Position numbers and translations under genes: made by a program. The notes below the pieces were generated by a model. That model was given only the letters and a program-made list of their open reading frames with translations, was not told the DNA's origin and did no database searches. This document shows positions 37,955-44,057 of a stretch of DNA of 64,000 bases, piece after piece. The stretch comes from Bacilli bacterium. GTDB taxonomy: Bacteria > Bacillota_I > Bacilli_A > RF39 > UBA660. The DNA lies in assembly GCA_017612805.1 (NCBI GenBank), contig JAGAFD010000009.1, positions 1 through 64,000 of the forward strand, in the 5' to 3' direction. The first letter of the stretch is position 1. Each line of letters begins with the position of its first letter.

Positions 37955-38062
37955 TAAAAATAACATCTGAAATATAAAGTATATTTCAGATGTATTCAAA
38001 ACACATGGTTTACGTCTGATCACAACTTCAAACGTATCCCAATTTATGAAGTTTCCTTCACT
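37955..38062 (-). ncRNA. Candidate small RNA after the coat-protein gene
   Basis: A minus-strand promoter (TTGACT-17-TATGAT, 38097-38069) predicts a start near 38062. The RNA would open with a TGAAG-GAAA-CTTCA tetraloop hairpin and end in a 14-bp terminator stem (ACATCTGAAATATA / TATATTTCAGATGT) followed by TATTTTTA. Its first 18-base element (TGAAGGAAACTTCATAAA) also opens the candidate antitoxin RNA at 43216, at the same distance from the promoter. No toxin frame was found opposite it. It could alternatively be the 3' untranslated end of the coat-protein mRNA. The rest of the 37755-38083 gap holds only AT-rich sequence and the hairpin at 37848. Confidence 0.5.
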
Positions 38063-38068
38063 AACTAA

Positions 38069-38097
38069 ATCATAGCATAAAGCTTACATACAGTCAA
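38069..38097 (-). promoter_or_regulatory. Promoter of the candidate small RNA
   Basis: Minus strand: TTGACT (38097-38092), 17 bases, TATGAT (38074-38069). It overlaps the 3' end of the coat-protein gene. Confidence 0.55.
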
Positions 38098-38512
38098 CAT
38101 AAGTATCAGCTAAACAGCGACATACACATAAGCAATCTAAGTCCATTGTAAATAACGAATTAGTTGTAACGTATGGATTTAAACTAGTCGTATCAGGATT
38201 TGGTGCTAATACTCTAAAAGTACAACAATTACCATCAAGCTTTTCTACTCTAAATACACTTGAAACCTCAGTTGGATCAGTAGTAGTGGTAATATCTTTA
38301 CTAATTGGCATACTCCAAGGAGTTCCATTACCACAACATGTATAAACCATTACTGGTCTAGTGTTACACATTAAACAATTCGTACTATTACCTAATACTG
38401 GTCGATCACATGAATCAATACCACATTCTCCACATGCATTTTGTTGTAACAATAAAATAACTTTTAAAATCTCTTTAACACAACTAGATTGATTAGAATT
38501 ATTATTATTCAA
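38084..38512 (-). CDS. CotY/CotZ-family spore coat protein
   Basis: A Cys-rich protein of about 142 residues that resembles B. subtilis CotY/CotZ, the disulfide-linked outer coat and crust proteins. Key matches are SCVKEILKVILLLQQNACGEC near the start (cut here), SSVFRVEKLDGNCCTFRVLA in the middle, and DLDCLCVCRCLADTYVDCM-like Cys clustering at the end. About fifteen cysteines are present. AAAGGGTGAG lies 4 bases before TTG at 38512, which I prefer to the GTG at 38521 inside that site. A sigma-K-like promoter lies upstream. It is strong evidence that the organism makes, or recently made, endospores. Confidence 0.85.
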   Translation of the reverse strand: MNNNNSNQSSCVKEILKVILLLQQNACGECGIDSCDRPVLGNSTNCLMCNTRPVMVYTCCGNGTPWSMPISKDITTTTDPTEVSSVFRVEKLDGNCCTFRVLAPNPDTTSLNPYVTTNSLFTMDLDCLCVCRCLADTYVDCM

Positions 38513-38540
38513 AAAACTCACCCTTTCATATTATCTACTA

Positions 38541-38567
38541 TAATTTATGAACAAAATTATATAATGT
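38541..38567 (-). promoter_or_regulatory. Sigma-K-like promoter of coat gene
   Basis: Minus strand: AC (38567-38566), 16 bases, then CATAAATTA (38549-38541), an exact fit to AC-N16-CATANNNTA, the late mother-cell sigma-K consensus. CotY/CotZ genes are expressed late in the mother cell in B. subtilis. Confidence 0.6.
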
Positions 38568-38623
38568 ACCAAAAATCTTGCATATTATAAAAAAATTCGT
38601 ATAATATTTAAAAGGTGAAAAAA

Positions 38624-39568
38624 ATGGATACAAATAAAGAAATAAGACGCATTCAAAAAATATTTAAACGTCCATCATTTATCAATAAATATTTGAATAT
38701 CAAAGAAATTGAACGATTAAAACATATTAGTTATTATTGCGGTATGGATTATGCTTCTAATCATTTCTATGATTTTAAGTATTATGTTTCTCGATATGAT
38801 CATTCCCTAAATACCGCTTTAGTTACTTATCAATTAACACATGATAAAGAAAAAACTTTGGCAGCCTTATTACATGACATCGCTTCTCCTTGCTTTTCTC
38901 ATGTTATTGATTACATGAATGAAGATTATGTAACTCAAGAATCAACCGAAGAAATGACTAGAGATATTATTCGTGAGTGTGATGAATTAATAGCTAGCTT
39001 TAAACTAGATAATATTAGTGTAGATAAAATATTTGAATATCTCGAAAATTCAATCGTTAATAATAAACGACCTAAATTATGTGCTGATCGTATCGATGGG
39101 ATAATTATACCTGGCCTTACCTGGTTACAAATTATTAATGCTGATGAAGCCATCAAATTATATAAAAGTATTGATACTTGTATTAATGAAGATGGTGAAG
39201 AAGAAATCTGCATTAATAATGAAGCAAGTATTAAATCATTAATTGCAATTAATGATGCTGTAAATAGTGAAACCCAAAAAGATTATGATATTTATTTAAT
39301 GAATTTACTAGCAATGATTGTTAAAACCCTTTTAGAAGACGAAGTTATTAAATATAATGATTTATATATTTTAAAAGAATATGAACTAATTATGAAAATC
39401 GAGCAACATTGTCGTAAAAAACCTGATTTTAACGCCCTATGGCATGAGTTTAGATATACTAATAGTATTAATAACCCCTACCATATAGAAGTTAAACAAA
39501 GATCAATTAATCCATTATTAAAACTAGATTTTAAAGAAATAAAGAGGTATAATAAATTAGGTGATTAA
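38624..39568 (+). CDS. HD-domain phosphohydrolase
   Basis: 314 residues with an HD domain: the metal-binding set appears as RYDHSLNTALVTYQL and AALLHDIASPCFSHVIDYM, followed by LCADRIDGIIIPGL. This resembles the YdhJ/dGTPase-like HD proteins that cleave phosphate esters of nucleotides; the substrate is not known. AAAGGTG precedes ATGGATACA at 38624, so the GTG nine bases up is rejected. The stop is 3 bases before the next start, so it is co-transcribed with the EIIB-like gene. Confidence 0.85.
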   Translation: MDTNKEIRRIQKIFKRPSFINKYLNIKEIERLKHISYYCGMDYASNHFYDFKYYVSRYDHSLNTALVTYQLTHDKEKTLAALLHDIASPCFSHVIDYMNEDYVTQESTEEMTRDIIRECDELIASFKLDNISVDKIFEYLENSIVNNKRPKLCADRIDGIIIPGLTWLQIINADEAIKLYKSIDTCINEDGEEEICINNEASIKSLIAINDAVNSETQKDYDIYLMNLLAMIVKTLLEDEVIKYNDLYILKEYELIMKIEQHCRKKPDFNALWHEFRYTNSINNPYHIEVKQRSINPLLKLDFKEIKRYNKLGD

Positions 39569-39571
39569 AAA

Positions 39572-39889
39572 ATGGAACAATATATAACATACGCAATTAT
39601 ATTAGTAGTCTTAATTATTATTTCATTAATAATAGTAAGAGTAACCAGAAGAGATTTTAAAATTGAAGCAAATAAATTAATTGGTTATTTAGGTGGTAAA
39701 GATAATATTATTAATGCTGAATGTAATATGTCACGTTTTAAAGTATTATTAAAAGATGTCTCACTAGTTGATAAAGCTGGTATTGAAAGACTTGGTGCTA
39801 AAGGTATTGTTGAAATCGATAATCAATTAAAAATTATCTTTGGTAAAAATGCTAAAGCCTTAAAAAAATACATTGATGATATTATTTAA
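39572..39889 (+). CDS. Membrane-anchored glucose-PTS EIIB-like domain
   Basis: 105 residues: one N-terminal membrane helix (ITYAIILVVLIIISLIIV) followed by a glucose-type EIIB domain. The domain shows YLGGKDNIINAECNMSRFKV, with Cys at the place of the phosphorylated cysteine, then VDKAGIERLGAKGIVE and LKIIFGKNAKALKKYI. A normal EIIB is part of a sugar permease, and no EIIC or EIIA is near. A stand-alone tethered EIIB could sense PTS flux or serve a distant permease. The residues around Cys (ECNMSRF rather than ACITRLR) are diverged. AGGTGAT precedes ATG; the pair with the HD protein suggests a linked role. Confidence 0.75.
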   Translation: MEQYITYAIILVVLIIISLIIVRVTRRDFKIEANKLIGYLGGKDNIINAECNMSRFKVLLKDVSLVDKAGIERLGAKGIVEIDNQLKIIFGKNAKALKKYIDDII

Positions 39890-39892
39890 TAA

Positions 39893-39918
39893 AAACAACA
39901 TATCAATTGATATGTTGT
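39893..39918. terminator. Bidirectional terminator
   Basis: ACAACATATCAA / TTGATATGTTGT is perfect and flanked by A- and T-runs, between convergent genes. Confidence 0.85.
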
Positions 39919-39919
39919 T

Positions 39920-40183
39920 TTATATTGAAATATTTTTAATATCACTAATTAAGATATTACCATGATCTAATGTTATTAAATAATTGCCACTTCTACCAAC
40001 AATTGATACATTTAAATTAGTTCCATTATTTAAAGTTATAACCGCATTCTTTTTATAAACAAAATTATTAGCATTAAAAACTTCTTTTAGCTTTATATTA
40101 ATATCTTCTTTTTCATAACAACGATTAATAACCATATTAGTCATATTAGTAGTATCACTTACTTCACCTTTATATAAACTCAT
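39920..40183 (-). CDS. Unknown 87-residue protein
   Basis: I do not recognise it. The C-terminal half is strand-rich (AVITLNNGTNLNVSIVGRSG then NYLITLDHGNILISDI), like a small beta-barrel. AAGGAG precedes ATG with good spacing. On the minus strand upstream, CATAAAATA lies 15 bases after an AC, close to a sigma-K-type promoter (which needs 16-17), so expression in sporulation is possible but weakly supported. Confidence 0.6.
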   Translation of the reverse strand: MSLYKGEVSDTTNMTNMVINRCYEKEDINIKLKEVFNANNFVYKKNAVITLNNGTNLNVSIVGRSGNYLITLDHGNILISDIKNISI

Positions 40184-40208
40184 AAATATATCTCCTTAAT
40201 AGTATTTT

Positions 40209-41309
40209 ATGAATTATAAAATAAAAGTTTCACATATTATAAATATGAAAAAGATATTTAAACTAAACAATTTATTATTTATTATTCCCCTCATAATTAT
40301 TATTAGTTATAGTTTTATTGATATGTATTATTTATCTAGTTTAAATAAAGTATATCAATACCACTTTATTAAGGAAATAATCTTTGTAATAATTGGTTTT
40401 ACATTAATGATTTTAATTACTTATATTAAACCCAAAACTTTATTAACCTTTAGTCCTTATTTATATTATTTCAGTATTATCTTATTAATCTTAGTATTAT
40501 TTATTGGTAATAATACCAATGGTTCTAAAGCATGGTTTAATTTATTTTTTATTAAAATACAACCAAGTGAAATAACTAAACTAACCTTAATTCTATATTT
40601 AAGTTATCTTAATCATAAACAGCAACTAATATATTTAATAAGAATTATGATAATAACTTTAATTCCGGCGATATTAGTCTTTTTAGAACCAGATACGGGA
40701 GCAGTTATTATTTATTTATTAATTATGTTAAGCTTTATTTATAATAAAAAAGTAAAACTAATATATCGTTTAATTATTAGTTTAATAATTATTTTATTCC
40801 TAATTAGTACCTTCTTCTTATATCGCGCTTATAGTAAAGAAATTAATCATTATTTTAATATTAATTATCGAATTAAAAGAATCACTAATATTAATGAAGG
40901 TTATCAAATAACTAATGCTAAAACCGCCATTGGTTCTAGTAATCCTTTTAGTATTACAATTAATAAACCAATCTTATATATACCAGAAGCTCCAACCGAC
41001 TTTATTTTTGCTTTTACTGCTGCTAACTTTGGGTTTATTAGTGGTTTAATTATTATCATCTGTTATTTTTTAATTACTTTATTTATCATTTATAAAAAAA
41101 GTAATAGTTTATTTACTATCTTTTTCTTTCAAGTTGTTTATAATATTGGTTTTAATTTAGGAATTTTACCTATTATGGGTATTCCCCTACCATTTCTTTC
41201 TTACGGTGGATCAAATATTATTATCTATTTCTTATTATTTGGCATAATAATTAGTATGGACGATAATAATAGTTATAACCATAACTATAAGCATTTGGCA
41301 TCGTATTAA
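40209..41309 (+). CDS. SEDS glycosyltransferase (RodA/FtsW family)
   Basis: A 366-residue polytopic protein that polymerises lipid II in elongation, division or the spore cortex. The family signatures are present: IKIQPSEITKLTLILYLSYL, FLEPDTGAVIIYLL, EAPTDFIFAFTAANFG with the catalytic Asp, and GIPLPFLSYGGSNIIIYFLL. About ten membrane helices. RodA, FtsW and SpoVE cannot be told apart safely. No clear ribosome site precedes 40209 or the internal ATG at 40245, so the start is uncertain. A class B PBP, the natural partner, is encoded 3 kb away on the other strand. Confidence 0.9.
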   Translation: MNYKIKVSHIINMKKIFKLNNLLFIIPLIIIISYSFIDMYYLSSLNKVYQYHFIKEIIFVIIGFTLMILITYIKPKTLLTFSPYLYYFSIILLILVLFIGNNTNGSKAWFNLFFIKIQPSEITKLTLILYLSYLNHKQQLIYLIRIMIITLIPAILVFLEPDTGAVIIYLLIMLSFIYNKKVKLIYRLIISLIIILFLISTFFLYRAYSKEINHYFNINYRIKRITNINEGYQITNAKTAIGSSNPFSITINKPILYIPEAPTDFIFAFTAANFGFISGLIIIICYFLITLFIIYKKSNSLFTIFFFQVVYNIGFNLGILPIMGIPLPFLSYGGSNIIIYFLLFGIIISMDDNNSYNHNYKHLASY

Positions 41310-41430
41310 CCGGATAATAACCAGTTGATACAATCGGACGTGGTCTAGTTAAACCAATAGCTGCTCCACCCGTTACTGCACCCACTAAAAAGGGAATAAT
41401 AAAGCGGTTATCTTCACGATAATAATTCAT
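41251..41430 (-). CDS. 59-residue tyrosine-rich protein, probable spore protein
   Basis: Starts ATGAATTATTAT at 41430 with AAAGGAG at ideal spacing. It encodes MNYYREDNRFIIPFLVGAVT, then a short glycine-rich hydrophobic segment (GGAAIGLTRP), and a tail rich in Tyr (NAYSYGYNYYYRPY). Tyr/Gly-rich small proteins are typical of spore coats. A sigma-K-like promoter (AC-17-CATAAGATA, 41477-41450) lies in the hairpin that ends tyrS. The last 59 bases overlap the end of rodA on the other strand. Too short for routine gene finding. Family not recognised; the spore role is inferred from the promoter and composition. Confidence 0.65.
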   Translation of the reverse strand: MNYYREDNRFIIPFLVGAVTGGAAIGLTRPRPIVSTGYYPVNTMPNAYSYGYNYYYRPY

Positions 41431-41433
41431 ATA

Positions 41434-41472
41434 AAAACTCCTTTCATTTTATCTTATGAAAGGAGTTTTTTA
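41434..41472. terminator. Hairpin ending rodA and tyrS; hides small-gene RBS
   Basis: AAAACTCCTTTCAT / ATGAAAGGAGTTTT is a perfect 14-bp stem with an 8-base loop and T-runs on both strands. On the minus strand the 3' arm contains AAAGGAG, the ribosome site of the 59-residue gene, so read-through mRNA from tyrS would be silent. Confidence 0.8.
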
Positions 41473-41495
41473 ATGGTTGTTTATATACCTATAAA

Positions 41496-42716
41496 TTATT
41501 TAATCCCTAAGTACATGTTCTTCTTACCTTTTTTAAGAACAATAACTTCATTATCAATTAAATAACTATCATCAATTAAAGTTTCTTCATTATTAATTTT
41601 AACATTATTAATAGAAATAGCATTATTATTAATAAATTCACGTGCTTCTCTTCTAGAAGAACAAATATTATTATCTACTAGTAAATCAATAATTTTAGCA
41701 CTACTAAATTTAAATGTCGGAACCCCATTAAATGAAGCTTTAATATCTTTACCAGATAAAGTATTAATCTTATCACTAAATAAAGCTTCTGATACTTCTA
41801 AAGCATGTTTGAATTCAGCTTCACCATGTAAGAAAGTAATCACTTCTTCAGCTAATTTCTTTTGGGCCATTCTAAGTTCTGGGGCATTTTGATGTTCTTT
41901 TTCAATTGCCTCAATTTCTTCTTTAGTTAAGAATGTTAATTTCTTTAAATAATCAATAACACAACTATCACTAGTATTAATTAAATATTGATATAATTCA
42001 TAGCTGGAAGTTTTATTAATATCTAACCATAAAGCATTACCTTCGGTTTTACCAAACTTAACCCCATTACTATCTAAAACTAAAGGCATCGTTAGACCAT
42101 ATAACTCAATATTAGCTTTTTTACGCGCTAGTTCAATACCAGTAGTAATATTACCCCATTGATCAGATCCAGCTACTTCTAACGTAACCCCATGAGTTTT
42201 ATTAAGTTCTAAGAAATCTAGACCTTGTAAAATAGTATAAGCAAATTCACAGAAGGTAATACCACTATCTAATCTTCTGTTAATAATATCTTTATCTAAC
42301 ATATAATTAACATTAATATATTTACCATAATCTCTTAAAAAATCAATCGTGCTTATTTTAGAAATCCAATCATAGTTATTAACTACTTCAAATCCAAAGA
42401 TTTTTTTAGCTTGATTAGTTAAACCTAAAACGTTCTTTTCAACTTCTTCTTTAGTAATCATTTGACGTTCAGCAGTTGGTTTAGGATCCCCAATTAAACC
42501 AGTTGCACCACCAATTAATAAAATTGGCTTATGACCGTATTTTGCTAATCGTGTTGCAATTAAGAATGATGAAAAATGGCCAATATGCATTGAATCAGCA
42601 GTAGGATCAGTCCCAATATAAAAAGTTAAGCTTTCATTATTTAATTTATCTTCTAATTCTGGAGATGAAATATCTTTAATTAAACCTCTCCACTCTAAAT
42701 CTTCAAAACATTTCAT
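41496..42716 (-). CDS. tyrS: Tyrosyl-tRNA synthetase
   Basis: 406-residue class I synthetase. The HIGH motif is MHIGHFSSF, and the KMSKS equivalent is KFGKTEGNA. Tyrosine-binding residues appear in FCEFAYTILQGLDF and the YxxxQ-like GSDQWGNITTG. A C-terminal S4 RNA-binding domain (about 340-400, SSRREAREFINNNAISIN) completes the bacterial TyrRS layout. AAGGAA precedes ATG. A T-box leader controls the gene. Confidence 0.97.
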   Translation of the reverse strand: MKCFEDLEWRGLIKDISSPELEDKLNNESLTFYIGTDPTADSMHIGHFSSFLIATRLAKYGHKPILLIGGATGLIGDPKPTAERQMITKEEVEKNVLGLTNQAKKIFGFEVVNNYDWISKISTIDFLRDYGKYINVNYMLDKDIINRRLDSGITFCEFAYTILQGLDFLELNKTHGVTLEVAGSDQWGNITTGIELARKKANIELYGLTMPLVLDSNGVKFGKTEGNALWLDINKTSSYELYQYLINTSDSCVIDYLKKLTFLTKEEIEAIEKEHQNAPELRMAQKKLAEEVITFLHGEAEFKHALEVSEALFSDKINTLSGKDIKASFNGVPTFKFSSAKIIDLLVDNNICSSRREAREFINNNAISINNVKINNEETLIDDSYLIDNEVIVLKKGKKNMYLGIK

Positions 42717-42742
42717 TAATATTCCTTCTTTCTAAACAAAAA

Positions 42743-42871
42743 AACTCATGTGACTTAAGGACGAAAATAATTCCGTGGTACCACCTTAATTCATGAGTTA
42801 ACATGCACTTTAATTTCGTAACGAGAAATAAACGTTTTAGCTCCCAGGTTGTAAGGCTGTTCATCACTAAC
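42743..42871 (-). promoter_or_regulatory. T-box leader of tyrS
   Basis: The T-box sequence AAGGTGGTACCACGGAATT lies at 42787-42769 on the minus strand. A terminator stem (ACTCATG / CATGAGT plus TTAAGG / CCTTAA) ends in seven Ts before the tyrS ribosome site. Uncharged tRNA-Tyr would favour the antiterminator. The predicted start near 42871 leaves only about 85 bases for stem I and the specifier; two UAC triplets (CTTACAACC, CGTTACGAA) are candidates. The leader is short for this class. Confidence 0.85.
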
Positions 42872-42877
42872 AAATTA

Positions 42878-42906
42878 ACTATAACAAATTATTATAATTA
42901 TGTCAA
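42878..42906 (-). promoter_or_regulatory. Promoter of tyrS T-box leader
   Basis: Minus strand: TTGACA (42906-42901), 17 bases, TATAGT (42883-42878). It is divergent from the toxin promoter at 42936. Confidence 0.75.
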
Positions 42907-42935
42907 AAATTTATTTAAAAACCAACAATATTATA

Positions 42936-42964
42936 TTGATATACAAACATATATTTGCTATAAT
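42936..42964 (+). promoter_or_regulatory. Promoter of candidate type I toxin
   Basis: TTGATA (42936-42941), 17 bases, TATAAT (42959-42964) preceded by TGC. Predicted start about 42971. Confidence 0.75.
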
Positions 42965-43023
42965 TCCATTAGGAACAACTATTGCGTTGGGTGCTACCAC
43001 CAATCATTAAATGAGAGGTGGTG

Positions 43024-43113
43024 ATGCTAATGAGTAAAAAAGATTTTTTAATTCTTATTTTATCTATTATCATCGTTTTACACTTAGCATTACTATTTGT
43101 GATTCTAAGATAA
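43024..43113 (+). CDS. Candidate type I toxin peptide
   Basis: A 27- or 29-residue hydrophobic peptide (starts at ATG 43030 or 43024), with KKDFLILILSIIIVLHLALL as its membrane helix and a C-terminal Arg. AGAGGTGG is the ribosome site; it is paired with ACCACC 18 bases upstream, so translation would be blocked in the folded leader. The size, single helix and short charged end fit the TxpA/Fst/holin-like toxins. The convergent RNA opposite the 3' end of this mRNA is the predicted antitoxin. A 13-bp inverted repeat links the mRNA 5' end (42986-42998) with its 3' part (43155-43167). Confidence 0.65.
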   Translation: MLMSKKDFLILILSIIIVLHLALLFVILR

Positions 43114-43216
43114 AATTAGCACCTAACTATTGTTAGGTGCAACACAACTATATCGGTAGCACCCAACCTGAAAACATTAGGTGTTCCTAATTTATTTTAT
43201 GAAGTTTCCTTCATCT
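43105..43216 (-). ncRNA. Candidate antitoxin RNA
   Basis: A minus-strand promoter TTGATA-17-TATTAT (43251-43223) predicts a start near 43216. The RNA opens with the TGAAG-GAAA-CTTCA hairpin, contains GGTTGGGTGCTACC, and ends at the 9-bp terminator GCACCTAAC / GTTAGGTGC (43119-43140) followed by TAATTTTA on this strand. The toxin mRNA reads through that hairpin and appears to end at ATTAGG / CCTAAT plus TTATTTT (43175-43197), giving about 80 bases of antisense overlap. This matches the txpA/ratA plan. Confidence 0.6.
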
Positions 43217-43222
43217 GTATTC

Positions 43223-43251
43223 ATAATAGCATAAAATAACATTTTTATCAA
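43223..43251 (-). promoter_or_regulatory. Promoter of candidate antitoxin RNA
   Basis: Minus strand: TTGATA (43251-43246), 17 bases, TATTAT (43228-43223). It also lies just downstream of efp. Confidence 0.7.
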
Positions 43252-43269
43252 TAAAAAACATAACTTACG

Positions 43270-43830
43270 TTATGCTCTACTTGAATACTCACCATCTTTT
43301 GTTGAAACAATGATTTGTTCACCGTTTTCAATAAATAATGGAACTTTAACAACTAAACCTGTTTCAATTTTAGCATCTTTTAATGCGTTATTAGTTGTAT
43401 TACCTTTAACAGCTGGTTCACATTCAATAATTGTATAAGTGATTTTTTCTGGTAAATCAATACCAATAATTTCACCTTCATAATATTGAATAGAAATTTC
43501 TAAGTTTTCTTTTAAGAATTTAACATTATCCCCTAATTGAGAAACGGGAATTTCAACTTGTTCATAAGTGTTATTATCCATGAATACGTAATTATCACCA
43601 TTAGCATATAAGAATAACATTGGTTTACGATCAACATGGGCTTTTTCTAATTTAATACCAGAATTAAAACGTTCTTCAGTAATAGATCCAGTTCTTAAAT
43701 TTTTTAATTTAGCATTTACAAATGCTGCACCCTTACCAGGTTTAACATGACCAAATTCTAATACGATATAAATATTACCTTCATATTTAATAGTCATGCC
43801 ATTTTTAATATCATTAACATTAATATACAT
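43270..43830 (-). CDS. efp: Elongation factor P
   Basis: A 186-residue three-barrel protein that enters the ribosomal E site and rescues proline-stretch stalling. It starts MYINVNDIKNGMTIKYEGNI, the modification loop is HVKPGKGAAFVNAKLKN with Lys32 at the tip, and the C-terminal OB fold ends with VPLFIENGEQIIVSTKDGEY. GAGGT precedes ATG. It follows rpmG by 14 bases in the same direction. Confidence 0.97.
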   Translation of the reverse strand: MYINVNDIKNGMTIKYEGNIYIVLEFGHVKPGKGAAFVNAKLKNLRTGSITEERFNSGIKLEKAHVDRKPMLFLYANGDNYVFMDNNTYEQVEIPVSQLGDNVKFLKENLEISIQYYEGEIIGIDLPEKITYTIIECEPAVKGNTTNNALKDAKIETGLVVKVPLFIENGEQIIVSTKDGEYSSRA

Positions 43831-43844
43831 AACTTACCTCTATC

Positions 43845-44012
43845 TTATTTCTTTTCTTTAAAAACTGTATGTTTATTACATCTAGGACAATATTTATTAA
43901 TTTCAATTTTATCAGTAGTATTCTTTTTATTTTTAGAAATAGGTCTTCTTGTCATAACACCACATTCACTACATTTAATTTCTACATAAACTCTGTTTTC
44001 ATTTTTAGCCAT
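43845..44012 (-). CDS. rpmG: Ribosomal protein L33
   Basis: 55 residues, MAKNENRVYVEIKCSECG then RRPISKNKKNTTDKIEIN and KYCPRCNKHTVFKEKK. Two CxxC pairs make the zinc-binding (C+) form, so this copy serves under zinc-replete conditions. GGAGGCG precedes ATGGCT at 44012; the upstream ATG in frame is rejected. It follows a class B PBP gene, as B. subtilis rpmGA follows pbpA. Confidence 0.95.
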   Translation of the reverse strand: MAKNENRVYVEIKCSECGVMTRRPISKNKKNTTDKIEINKYCPRCNKHTVFKEKK

Positions 44013-44057
44013 AATTACGCCTCCTTCAAAAAAGTTCAACAGTATTATATCAAAGAT

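Noticed and set aside
37870-37960. A short frame after AAGGTGAT downstream of the candidate small RNA
   Set aside because: It encodes only 12 residues (MIIIKNKSNIIR) and is not hydrophobic, so it is no convincing toxin or leader peptide.
42803-43024. 73-codon plus-strand frame across the tyrS leader
   Set aside because: It runs antisense through the T-box and then over the toxin promoter; no ribosome site and no protein-like composition.
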